Assembly (NCBI GenBank): GCA_036852015.1
Contig: JAANDG010000012.1
Span: 186,001 to 250,000 of the forward strand
Source of the DNA: Pelodera strongyloides
Taxonomy: Eukaryota > Nematoda > Chromadorea > Rhabditida > Rhabditidae
Length of the DNA stretch: 64,000 nt
Reading direction: 5' to 3'
The notes beneath the pieces were generated by a model, which was given only the letters and a program-made list of their open reading frames with translations, did not search any database and was not told where the DNA came from. Below are positions 10,771-22,774 of the stretch, one piece after another; position 1 is the stretch's first letter, and the number at the start of each line of letters is the position of its first letter. The translations under genes and the position numbers were made by a program.

Positions 10771-13700
10771 ATGTCTATTGGCCTAGTCTTTTCTGGCCTA
10801 CTTATCCATTTACTATTGCTGTACAGTCCATTCGATGTGTACTACTCTTCTCCCGTGATAAGGAACCTTCCGGCGCACGAGATCACCCAAGGAGATGCTC
10901 CCGCTAAGCGGCTCTTCTTTATTTCTGCAGGTAATATGTAATATTCATTGAATTTATTATGATCCAGCTCTGAGAAACGACACCCCACCATCTTAGTGGG
11001 GAGGGTTACCAAGCGCTCGGATTAATGGAAGCATTCGGATTCATATTATCGGAAATAACGCTAAGTGCACGTGCTCTAATTTGGAGTACATTGTGATATT
11101 GTTTCAATTTCAGATGGTCTACGGCATGCGAGTTTCGTGGAGCATGTGGATAAGAGGCCATTCTTGAGTGATGTTATTGCGAATAAAAAGGTATTTTAAG
11201 CTATTAAGCTATTGCAGCCCTATGGAATTGGGCATTCATTGACTTAATATGTTAGTACATAATCAGTATCTTTAGTAAAAAAACCGTTAGTTGTGAGAAT
11301 TGAGAATGAATAATGGTATACATTGCAGAGCGTTTGGGGCACGTCACTCTCGCACGTACCCACTGAATCGAGGCCAGGACATGTGGCTCTATTGGCAGGT
11401 ATCAGTTTTTTTTAATGTTTAGAACTAAGACTTACATTAGTTGAAGAGTAAATTTTGCGAGTATGGGTATTTCGTCAATGTTGGATTGGGATATTTGTAA
11501 TGATTCTTGAGCACTGCGGTCTCAGTACGTTACTTGAATTGTTTCCGGTGCAATACTCTATTTTTGGGGAATTGTTTACTGGTTCAGCGGATGTGTCTAT
11601 TTAGCTGATTTACCATCAGTTTCTATGCTTTAGGTATCACTGAAGATGTGAGTGCTGTTGCAAAAGGATGGAAAAAGAACCCAGTAGCCTTTGACTCCGT
11701 TGTGAATAGGTACGCGTTCGTATTTATGGTTAGCCATGTGTGGTTCTTTACTGGCTGGGTAGAATATGCTCGGCGAGGGGTTGACTGATCTGTGAGAACG
11801 GGAAATGCTTGAATGAGCTAAAGTTTCGAACGTCTCGAACCTCTTTTTATTAGTGTACTGTATTGTATGCTCTTATATAGGTCAAGAAGTGGTGGAAATT
11901 GTTTTCGGAAGTCCAGAATTGGTGGAAGGGTACGCCAAAATTTCGTGGAAAAAGTGGGTAAAATCTGGTCCTCGTGGAAGTGTGTCTAAACCACGCCCCT
12001 TTTCTAACAAATTATAGGAAAATTCGTGAAAAGTGCAAAAATGATCGAAGGGTTGACCTCTCTAGGGACATAAAAGTGTCCAAATTTAGTGGAAGGGTAC
12101 GAAAATTTTCCCCACTTCTTGACCTCAGATGCTCTATGGGTGGTTATTAACATATTCAAAGTGTGTGTCAGCATAAGTTGTGACTTTAGCAGCTGATTTC
12201 TTTTCAGATCGAAGGAAACGTGGGCTTTTGGAAGTCCGGATATAGTGCATTTATTCTCGGATCGACCACATGTCCATGCAGAATGCTATCACGAGGACGA
12301 AGAAGACTTTGGAGGGAATCAGGCACACAAATTGGACGAATGGGCCTTTGATAAAGTGGAGGTGGGTAGATTATTGTAATCGATGTTTAGTTATGGAGAT
12401 ACCGTAGAATTGGATACTCGCCGATCGATGATTATGTTTATTCACAAAGATAGGTCAGGTCAGAGTTCAGTTCGTTTAATCAAGAAGTTACTATCCCATG
12501 CATGATTATGCTATGCCGCTGTGTGTTTGCATAGTAAGGTATTCGTGTTAGGCGATCGTACACTGAGAGAGACGTAGACCCACTCTTAATGAGAACCTAG
12601 TGAAACATGTGGTGTTTATTTTTCATACAATTATCCCTTAAAGACGTAAAGACAAGGTTATTGATTACTCACCTTACGGAGCCAATGATTTAGAACTTGT
12701 TCAAAATGGCAAGTGACGATTCTCAGCTAAGGAATCGTCTACATGGGGATCGGCGTGTATTTTTCCTTCATTTGCTTGGTTTGGATACGAATGGCCATGG
12801 AAATAAGCCCCACTCAAAGGTGAGTTATGCTGGCCCTGATCTAAGATCCAATGAGCGTTTGCGTCTTTGAATGATTGCAATGCGAAAAAAAACGACTAAT
12901 ATAAAACACATTGTAGTGCATACTAGATGTTTCATGTATTTTATTTATACATACCTTTGTTTACTGGTGTGTAGCAATTGCAATATCATGTCAATTCCAG
13001 TCCGAGTACAATCAGTACAATACAAGTACCGTACACCTGAATTACTCGCTCTTTATAGTGTTCATAATTATTTTAACATAAAAGAAAACATAAAAATTGT
13101 TCAACAAACTAACATGAATATACCCTATGTAATAATTAACCCCAACATAAAAATTGGGGTACAACTCTCCCACAATTGACTAATTGTCATGCAATATTCT
13201 TCAGGAGTACGCGAATAATATTGCCGTCGTCGACTCTGGTATTGCCCGACTGCAGAAATTAGCTGATGATTTCTTTGGCGATGAAAAGAGTGCTTTTGTC
13301 TTCACTGCGGATCATGGAATGACTGACTGGGGATCGCATGGAGCGGGGAGTGAGCATGAGGTTGGTTGTCTTTTTAAGTTTTATTTTATTTATTTTTGAA
13401 TACCTTACCTTACAATAGATACCTTACCTTACCTCTTGTTGAATTGTTACGAAGCATGTTTGCGAAAGGAGCCACCAGCGTGTTTTATATATCAATCGTA
13501 GAGGCTCAACAAAATGCGGAAAATATTGTCCTTTCTCTTTTGTGAAATTAAGACAGATCGATTAGTTTTGAAATGTTTTCAGTCCTTTGTTTATCAGTTA
13601 GATCATTTTATGTTGTTTGTTGTTAGGTGCACACTCCATTTGTTGCCTGGGGAGCTGGAATCAAGAGAGGAGGACAACAAATCACAATTAACCAGGTCAG

Positions 13701-16700
13701 TGTTTTGTACTAATTTTCCGATTCCGAGCCCATGTAACACAAAGATATTGGAATGTTTAAAGAATTATTTGCATCGATTGGGTTCTTATTTGTAGACGCC
13801 TTGAAACATGCATCCTTTTGCATTATATCGAAATCAATGAATTAATAAATGAATTAGTTTCATCGTTGCATTGAATTAGTGCCATGCTTTTACATATGCC
13901 TTGAAACATGCAACATTGTATTGTAGCCATGTCTTTTTTCTCATCAAGCCTGTGGGTGTGGGTGTTACATATTTGTATATTTTTGAGTAGCAAGAAGTTA
14001 ATTTAAGTGTTTAGGTGGATGTCGCCCCACTGTTATCTGCACTGATTGGTGTGCCAGTTCCCACAAACTCCCTCGGTCTATTGCCCGTTTCGGTACTCGG
14101 AGCATCCGACCAATATGTATTCCAGGCGGCGTTTGCCAACTTTTTACAGGTATTCTTTTGTTTTAAGCATCTCGTGTGTGTGCTTCATCGCTCATGTGAA
14201 AACATTATGTTATATTCAAATGTGGAGAGGGTTACACGTTACAGACATGTTCTTCCTTAGGAAGACATTTTGCATTTAATCTTTATTACATTATTTGTTA
14301 AAATTGAAAGTGATCGAGTTTAGAGAGTGATTGTGCAATGCGATAGTGAACTATGGGCTTCTGTATTTGTTAGTGTGATAGACAAACCTCTGATTTGGAG
14401 TGTTGATGTTACCTAGATACATTTACGCGGCTGTCGTGTTCTACTAATTGTGTATTGATTTATAGCTGAAGGAGCAGCTTACTTATTTACGTGATGCGAA
14501 AGCGACACGACTCTTCTTCCGAGATTATGAAAAGTTTGGAGATAAAGCACTCGGAGCACTTCACACACAAGTGACAAGTTTGGCCAAAGCTAGGTGGGCT
14601 TAGAAAAAAACATGATGTTTTGACATGCACAGTCCCAGAAATGTTTGTTTCTGTGTTCCAGTTTATGTTGCTAGTTTTTGCGTCTTTTCTGGTTCCCGTG
14701 TATATACAAAGGACGAAGAAATTTTTAGCTCAATTTTCTTTGATTTTGTGTCTTTTACTTATAGATTACCTGGTAATCATCTTCATAGTTATTGATTATT
14801 CACCAAAACATTCAGGCGTTTTGCTGCTGCTTCAACTTTACTAGAGCAGCATGCGGCATCGTTGCGAGGGGCGATCTTGTACTACCACCGATATGACAGG
14901 TTGGGTTCTTTTCTTTTTTCGTTCGATTTCGTTCACTTATTTCACTTCAATTGAAGCGTCACTATTATTCACGATTCACGAGTTTCTTCACGAATATATA
15001 TTTGTATTCATATCCCGAAAGCGAATCGATTATTAGCTAGCTCTGCTCTGTAACTGCGTTCGCTTTCCAGGGGCTTCCTGGGAATGTGCATCTCAAGCAT
15101 TTTCATCCTCTGGATAGCTTCTGTTGTGTGTCACTTGCAGTGGTGAGTAAGCCAAACTTGGTTTTTTTTTTGTTTATTTTGCGGGATTGTTTTCGGAGTG
15201 GATTATTGAACACAGTGCTACTATTATATATACTACAGAGCATGAGGATGCCAGAAAACGGAGCTCAAAGGCTCAAGCAAAGTGAGAAGGTTGGAATTGG
15301 AATAGAATCGCATGAGATTTCACATGCATCTATCTTCTCCTGGATTTAAAGCAGTATTGTACCTACTTTGGGAAATTTGCATATGATACGCACATCCTAT
15401 GTATCCTACGCAAACTTTTGATGACCGTCCGAACCTTCCGGCACCAAATTTACATAGGATATGCGTTTCATAGTGGACTAATACTTCAATATGTGCTCTC
15501 AAAGTAGTTTTTTACGTGGTAGTTATGATGTGGTTCTTGTTATTCCTTTGTGGTTTGCTAGAGCGAAGCGCTAACATTACATATTTTGACTTTCCATCAC
15601 TCCCTTTCTTCAGCTTCCACTCCACCCTAATTTTGTTTATCTCTTCTAGCTCTGGCGGCGATGTGGCTACCCTGGATCAGCTGAAGCCAAGACTGGTGTT
15701 CCAAATAGTATTCGCTGCGGCTGTGCTCTTCTGCTACACTTGTGGATTACCTTTTTCGAATTGGGTGAGTTTTGTTTTTACGACTTCGGATTTGACTCAC
15801 GCTTTCTCCATCGAAAATCCCTTTTTGCTATAAGGATTAGTATTTATACTGTAACCCGACAAGTTATTTAGTCATATGGTACAATACCTAAGTCTAAGGA
15901 GGAGGCGGCACTGTAGTACAGTATTGTGTAATTTACGTGATTGTTATGAATGTTAGGTCGGCTTAATGCTACTAAAACTTTACTTCTGTTTTCTGTGATA
16001 TTTTTTGACAAGTTGTGCGTTTACATTTTGTGATTTTGTGTGCGTAATAAATGTTATATATATTATTCTTCCAGGTCTACGTAATGGTGCCTATATTCCA
16101 ATCTTCACTGTTGTTGAATACTCTGCGGCATGATTCGATTGGGACGCTGCTGAGAAGGAAGGTTAGTTTTTCATTAATACATACATTAATTATAAAGTAT
16201 ATGTTCCATAAGCGGGACATGACCCTGACGGCACATTTGTAGCGTGAGCTGTGCGCATCCCATTAAAGTAAATGTGTGCCATTAATCAATGCGCATCCTT
16301 TGTTCGTATTTTCTGTGCTGGAAGGATGCATAGACGCTGCCATCAGTGAGCCTTGTTTCGGGTTATATTAGTTAGCTTGTGAAACATTTGGTTTCTTGGT
16401 CGTATCTCTGCTATTATAACTGTACTTATAAGAAGAATCGCCGATAATTAATTGCGCTGAATTCATTTTTGTATACAAGTAAATACGCACCGCACTTTCA
16501 CCTCACCAGCACCGCGGCGTGCGGTTGAAGGCTGAAAACGTGTTTTTTGTAAAACGATTGAAAATCTTTTATAATTCTATTTGTTGAGAGTTTCTGGGGG
16601 AAATATTTCCTCATTTACAAGCTTCGCTTAGGTTGGGTTGTGTGGGGAATGTGTTTAACTTATTACCTCATCCAGTACTCTTTCATCGTCTCATTTTAGG

Positions 16701-19700
16701 TGAACGACGCGCAAAACGTGAAACTTTCATCGTTTGGGTGGGCTGGAGTCGTATTCTTGGCTGCAGGTTATTTATTTATTATTGTTTTCTTTATTTTTTG
16801 TTGTTGTGTATCAGTGTATCTATTTGCTATTTAAACTATTTGAGCATGTATTTTATATTTTGAACCTGGTGATGTACACAAATGTCTAGTTGACTGGTTG
16901 ATTCGCTCTCCTCACTCTCTGTCTACTGAATTTGATATATATTTTTGTCGCGTAAGTTTCTGCGTTTGAGAACTGTTGCGAAATACCAGCCGGTTTTTGA
17001 AACGCATCTCAAATATCTGCATTCTTATGCAGTTATGCTAAGTGGGGTAGAATTGGGGTCTATTTTTTATTATAATTTATGCTCTTTTGTATATGATGCA
17101 TAAGAAAGCAGAGGTACGCGATGCGTTTCAAAAACCGGCCGGTATTTTGCTTTAACATGGGTTTCGCGATTTCTGCACTGATTATTTTATGAGTTTCTGT
17201 TTTGCAGGCCTGTTTCTCTACTGTCTCGTGTGGGTGTTTGCCGACCGCCGAGCTTTATCAGCTATTTGTATTCTACTGGCCATCGTGCCCAATGTGTATA
17301 AGATTCAAAATGGACAGCTGTGAGTTTTATTGTCTTAATGCTTGCAGTATATATAATGGTTTTTTGAAAGAGTCCTCTTAATGCTTGCCAGTACCAGTAC
17401 ATATAATGGTTTCTTGAAAGAGTCCATGTGCAAGGGTGCGCTAAGATGGTCTAACACCTTTCTGGGCCACAGACTAGGGCTAGGGTTATTAGCTGGTATG
17501 GTACTGTAATGACCTGCTTGGCTATTGTAGAGTTTATGCCCGACTGGTGACCTGGTCGGTTACTGTAATATGATTGCAGAGTTCTTCTCTGGCGTCTAGC
17601 GTGTGCTCTCCTCTCCATCTTTCCCTTCCTTTCTACCGTAGGCCGGACAGAGTACCCATTGCTGTGTACTGTGGCTCCCCTTTTCACCTCAGGATTACTG
17701 TTGTTGGCGAGAAAGGTAAGGTGTTTTTCTTGGTTTTTTTTGCCATGTTCATATGACTATGAGACCAATTCCAAACAGAAATAAGTTCTTAACCTTAACG
17801 TGACCGAAAAATGGGATCAATGGGGGTTCGAGCGGGACTCAAAACCCGCCTCTTTCGTTTCCCATTTATGGATTTATGTGCACTGTGGTAACTCGTTATC
17901 GTTCTGAGAATTCGGTATTCAATACTCTACTAATCATTTTCGCTCGCTATCCTTCCACTCCTGTAATGGGTCCTGTTTAATTTAAGTGTTTCGGTCTCGT
18001 TTTACTGTGTTTACTGTTGTCTTTTAGCACCCGAATGCAGTCAGTCTGGATTCACTGCTGAGGATTCTGTCCTGTGCACATTTGACTACCGCGCTGATTG
18101 TTTTGATTACATCGTTTCTATTTGAAAAGGTAGGTTGCGGTGGTGCTGTACTGTAGATAGAGGAAAGAGAGGGGGAGATGAAGCATTACTTCTGTCTTAT
18201 TATAATATATAGATGTTAGAGGGAGAGGTCTAAAGAGGATGGGTGCTGGTTCATTATAACATCGTGATCGTACCATTAGATGAGTGTTATACTAGTGATC
18301 CGGTGATCCGTGCTCCCTTCTCGAATCACATCCCTTACTTATAATTGTAATGTATTGTATTTTTGTAATGTACTGTATTTTGTAATGTATAAATTTTTAT
18401 ATATTTCAGACCCCGTGGTACCTGCGGCTCGTCTCTTGGGGTACGGTACCTCTTGTCGTGTTTGTGCCGCCTCTCTTCACTCCGCCTAAGTTGGCCGACC
18501 GAATGATCGCTTTTGCAGGTTTGAGTTTGATCGGTGGATTATTGTGTGGTTTGTGGCTTTTAAAGCGAAACACCGGCCGGTTTTTGAAACGCATCGTGGA
18601 CAGCTTAATTCTTACGTTTTTATACAAAGTTGCTCTAATTTAACTCGATTTTTTATTCTAATTTATGTTCGTCTGCATGTGCTGCATAAAAGTGCTGATG
18701 TACTCGATGCGTTTCAAATTTTCAAAAACCGGCCGGTAGTTCGCTTCTTGTTGGTTGGGAGGTTGGGGGTCTATTTTCCCTGTATTTACAAGGGTTACGG
18801 TACTGGATTATTTGAACTATCTATTTTTCCTTTCAGGCGCCCTCTTCGTTCCCTACTGTCTCTTGTCAATTGCCTACGAGTCTCTATTCTGTGTGCTCTT
18901 TGGTCTAGTTCTGATACTTCTCATCCGAATAGAATTTGCACACATGTCCACCATGGCACTATTCAATCTGTCCGTGATCGTGAGGAGTGAAGAAGGTTGG
19001 TGTTTTATTAGTTATTATTATTATTATTATTATTATTGTTATTGTTATTGCTCTATTTTTTATCTTATAATATTCCCCACCTTGTAATGCTCACTTAACG
19101 TGACGTTTCACGCAGTTTTCTTCAAGAGGCAATAAATAACAACTTCGTTAAATTGTTGCGTGAATGCTTATTTCATAAACAGTTGGCTAACGCTTCATAG
19201 TGAAACTCCCGTATACATAACTTTCGATACACGGAAACGCATACTTTGAATACACACGAAATGATGTAATTATACCAAAATCCTGAAGCGTTTATTTTCG
19301 TAACTTGGATCCCCATGCAGACAGATAACAACATTCTCCTTTTATTTTTATGTGTTCCTTTAGAAGCGCCTCGCCCTGCCTCCACGAGAGATGTTATCCG
19401 TGCATCTGTCTGTGTGTCCCTTGTACTGTGCGCACTATTTGGAACTGGAAATTTTGCCTCACTAAACTCATTCAACCCGTCTACCCTTCATCGATTCATA
19501 TCGGTATTCAGTCCGTTCACCATGGCCGCTTTGTTAGGTGAGGCCTGGTTTATTGCCTTTATTAGTGGTTAAAGTGGTGTCGTACGTGGTTTGTGAAGGG
19601 TGTACTCGATCTGGGTGCTTGTCATGTTATTTATCTCGTTTTTTAGTGATCAAGCTCTTGTTGCCGATTCTGATGCTGACGTTAACATTTGCTGCGATAC

Positions 19701-20628
19701 TGCGATTCAATGAGGTTTGTTGTTTTTTATATCTGGTTCGGTACAGAGCGAGTTGCTGACGTAGTGCGTTTACTGGATGGGAAACGTCATATGAAATGGG
19801 AGTCAGATCAATAATCAGCACGCAAGGGGACATCGTGGGTACCATGTCCGTGGGTCCCATGCTCCGGGGAGGAAGGGACACTGTGGGTCCGTGTTTCCCC
19901 TGCTCCGGGGAGGATGGGGACACTGGGTCCGAGGGTCCCATGCTCCAGGAGGAAGGGGAGGACACGGTGGATCCCATGCTCCGGGGTTAATCCTCGTCGA
20001 CAAGCGACTTAGACCATAATAACATGGGTTATTTTATATGAATTTCTTGTTTTGTATTTTGTTTGATTTTAGGCGGACATCTTTCGATTCTCTCTCGTCA
20101 CCTTGATCATAACGGACCTGATGGCAATGGCAAGGGTTTTGTTTTTCAACTCAAGCTTTTCTTTTGAATCTTTCGAGATGGTCTTGTGGTAGTTTATGAT
20201 GCATATATACCCGAACCAAGGCAATGTTTGCCAATGTGTTGTTTGGTTGTTACATTGCTTGATTAATGTAGTCACAGTCTATTACCAATTATACGGTTAG
20301 TACTCCGCATCTGGTGTGTACTCTCAGCCGTTAGCGTTGCTCATTGTTTTTGTTTGTGATTATTTATCTTCCTTTTTTGCAGTACTTGTTCCACCAACTC
20401 CGGGATACTGGCTCGTGGTTGGAGATTGGAATGTCCATCTCTCAGTACGTCGTGTCGATGTGTCTGTCCGTGGCTTTGCTCATACTCCTGCTCGCCTCCA
20501 CGCACCTGATCGCTTTGAGACCCTCAGCTATCATACGGTATCTTTCTGGCACCGATCCAGAATCGAAACAGTACCTGTCGAAGAAATGGATGCCCGATTA
20601 TAGAAAGCCAGAGTCGTTAGGAGCGTGA
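10771..20628 (+). CDS. PIGN: GPI ethanolamine phosphate transferase 1 (P-type PIG-N)
   Basis: ER membrane enzyme that adds ethanolamine phosphate to the first mannose of the GPI anchor. 24 exons sum to 2739 nt (912 aa; human about 931): 10771-10930, 11114-11190, 11329-11398, 11634-11709, 12208-12361, 12694-12819, 13205-13360, 13627-13695, 14015-14149, 14466-14593, 14816-14899, 15071-15142, 15650-15764, 16075-16161, 16700-16766, 17208-17319, 17580-17715, 18028-18129, 18410-18518, 18837-18995, 19364-19537, 19647-19714, 20073-20129, 20383-20628. After an N-terminal anchor comes the alkaline-phosphatase-like lumenal domain: nucleophile Thr91 in VPTESRPGH, and metal ligands in LDTNGHG (D210, H214) and ADHGMTDWG (D257, H258). 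Many membrane segments follow, with GTGNFASLNSF and GSWLEIGMSIS conserved. The intron after 20129 has a GC donor. The ATG lies 29 nt after an AATTTCAG acceptor. Confidence 0.96.
11880..12124. mobile_element. 245-bp inverted-repeat element in PIGN intron
   Basis: Terminal repeats of about 14-20 bp (GGTCAAGAAGTGG... and its complement at 12105-12124). Internal segments GTGGAAGGGTACG occur near both ends. No clear target duplication and no coding capacity; it is a MITE-like element. Confidence 0.6.
16977..17151. mobile_element. TTAA-type MITE, CCGGCCGG family, copy 1
   Basis: Ends GCGAAATACCAGCCGG / CCGGCCGGTATTTTGC with TTAA at 17152-17155; the 5' TTAA is lost. It sits in a PIGN intron. Confidence 0.65.
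18564..18745. mobile_element. TTAA-type MITE, CCGGCCGG family, copy 2
   Basis: Begins after TTAA (18560-18563) with AGCGAAACACCGGCCGG and ends CCGGCCGGTAGTTCGCT; the 3' TTAA has mutated. It sits in a PIGN intron. Confidence 0.7.
19796..19990. repeat. GC-rich minisatellite in PIGN intron
   Basis: Four or so degenerate units of about 45 bp built on GGGTCCCATGCTCCGGGGAGGA. Unlike the AT-rich surroundings, it is open in several frames on both strands, which is a consequence of the repeat and not a gene. Confidence 0.75.
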
Positions 20629-22774
20629 GTAGTTAGATTGTATATGTAGGTCTACTGAACTAGTCACCGTAGCCTGTGCCAGCCTGGATATGTTCGTAAA
20701 TTTATACGCTTCCAATATTCCGTGCTTAAATCTATTTCACTAGTAACTCGAAAGAAAAAGAACTAACATAATAACGTAAAAGGGTTTATCGCATTAGGAA
20801 GGGTTATTTACTTCTTATGGACTACGGTAGGGTGGATTTGGTCACTTCGTGTCGTCAACTTTGTAGAAGCCCATATATATGTTATTTTGTTCGACCGTTG
20901 TGTTAGTGAATAATGTGAGATCTTTTGAAGTAATTTTTAACATCAAGTCTAATTAAATGACACAATAACTGTTTTCCATTAGGAAGTTCATCGTTTGATA
21001 TACTTTCCCATTCTACTTTTCTTTGCCTCTCTTGTATCTATGTTCGTGCCTTTGCTTTAAACTTGTTTCGGGTGTTTGTTTTGATTTTGGATTTTATTTA
21101 TGTACTCAGTAGTGCAAAATGCAACCGATTGCTTAACTTTAATAACTATATTAAATATATTAATTGCATTAAAGTCAACGTCAGCTGTAGTTATGAACTA
21201 TCATATAGTGAGATTTTATAACGGTGTCAGTCACGGATTTCTTTCCAACATGTTACTAGACTTTCTTTATACCTAATGTTTGACCCGTGGTTTGTGAAGC
21301 GTTCCCTTCTATTATAGGCAAATTGGGTGACGTCGCGTTTATAGCATAGTATGGATGGAGCACAGTTTGCATATAATGGGGTTTGCAACTATGCCAAAAA
21401 CCGCGAGTTTTCCTTGCAAGTATCAATTCGCAAAATCGTGTGCTTTTTACACCAATTTACCGTAACTTTGACACATCCACACTATAGAAAATCCGCCAAC
21501 AAAGCAAATCATTTGCCGGAAAAAATGGTCCCGTGGCGATCGGTCGTAAAAACTGCCTGTAGATATGTTCGTGTAGTGCCAAGATACGGTGAATTTTTCG
21601 ATACTTGCAAGGAAAATCGGGCATACTTGCAAACCCCATAATGCATGCATACAATGTAGTGTTCGAGTGGCCCATTGTACGTTTCCTCGCAAGCCACGCG
21701 TGCCGTACCGCTTTAGTGTTGCAAATTGCCACTTTATGCAGTCCGCAGTTTTCCATTTGTGTGTTGGTGCCATTCTTCTGTGCTTTACCTGTTTTACTTA
21801 TCCGTATCTTCCATGTTTTGTTGGGTTTTTGTTTTTGTTAATCTTTATATTTAACGTGCCAAACAATTTGTGATAAACATTTTAATACTCGAAAATCGGT
21901 TGTGCAAAAATACTGGCATACATAAAGCAAACAAATAGCAAAGTGAATTGTGATTGACGTGAAACACGTAAAAATACAACGAAAGAACTTGCATTCAAAT
22001 AAACCTTATGGTTAACAGGTATGACTTGCGCAATCAGTGACCATATGCACGAACAGCGCGAGCCTCCCCGTGGGAGAATTTGTCTTTGCTGCCTCTGAAT
22101 CCCTTTTCTCATTCAATGTACGCTATAGGAAATAAATATACAGGCTAACAGACAAATAAAATACACGAAGGACAGATCTCAGGATTAGAATCTCCCAGAA
22201 AAGATACACAAGGACATCGATAATTCTAAGACCATTTCGGTTAACTGGGAGGCTGGGAGCATATTTGCATATTCCCGACGTTCGTGCATACTGCCATATA
22301 AGAGATGTCCTACGCGCAAGTGAATGCTTAGAATGTCATACGCAGCTATTTTAGAAACATATCACTGCAACATTTCCTGCAGTGTAGCAACTCTCCAAAT
22401 AATTTTAGCATTAGAGACCCTTTTTATGATTACTAAAAGCATCTAATTTAGGATGCTCCCTACTGGTTAGCATATGACGATATAACAACACTTATTGTTA
22501 GGGGGAAATCACACTTGTGAGCGGGCGCTATCGTAGAATGTTAGCGCTTTTCATTAAATGGTAACTGGAAATGAGCGGCGCGGCTATGGCACGGAATTCA
22601 AGCGCGCCGCTATTATATTGCCCAACTATGGCGTAATGAATTCGCGTATTTTTTTCCGGGCGCAACGCGTAAGAGTGCCAAAAGAGCGCCATATTATTTT
22701 CACCAAAATCGCGAGCTAAACGAAGAAACGGTCTTTTGGTAGCGAGAGTTTGGATACAGTGAAAAATCGCTGCG
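20629..22774. other. Intergenic between convergent PIGN and RING-Ubl genes
   Basis: No gene recognised. Apart from the inverted-repeat element at 21371-21642 it is unremarkable AT-rich sequence. Confidence 0.6.
21371..21642. mobile_element. Inverted-repeat element, GGGGTTTGCAA family
   Basis: Arms 21371-21426 and about 21596-21642 are near-perfect inverted copies (ATGGGGTTTGCAA...TTTTCCTTGCAAGTATC). A related single arm lies at about 50370-50450. The overlapping open frames on both strands reflect the palindrome. Confidence 0.65.

Noticed and set aside
12871..13179. 102-codon frame in a PIGN intron
   Set aside because: It falls between two well-matched PIGN exons, is AT-rich and lacks family similarity.
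15241..15300. Possible extra PIGN exon with an acceptor at about 15240
   Set aside because: Including it breaks phase; joining 15142 directly to 15650 keeps the frame and matches the family.
19627..20003. Pro/Gly-rich frames on both strands in a PIGN intron
   Set aside because: Translation of a minisatellite.
21351..21873. Overlapping frames of about 90-108 codons on both strands
   Set aside because: They lie in a palindromic repeat arm pair; no splice-site pattern or family match.
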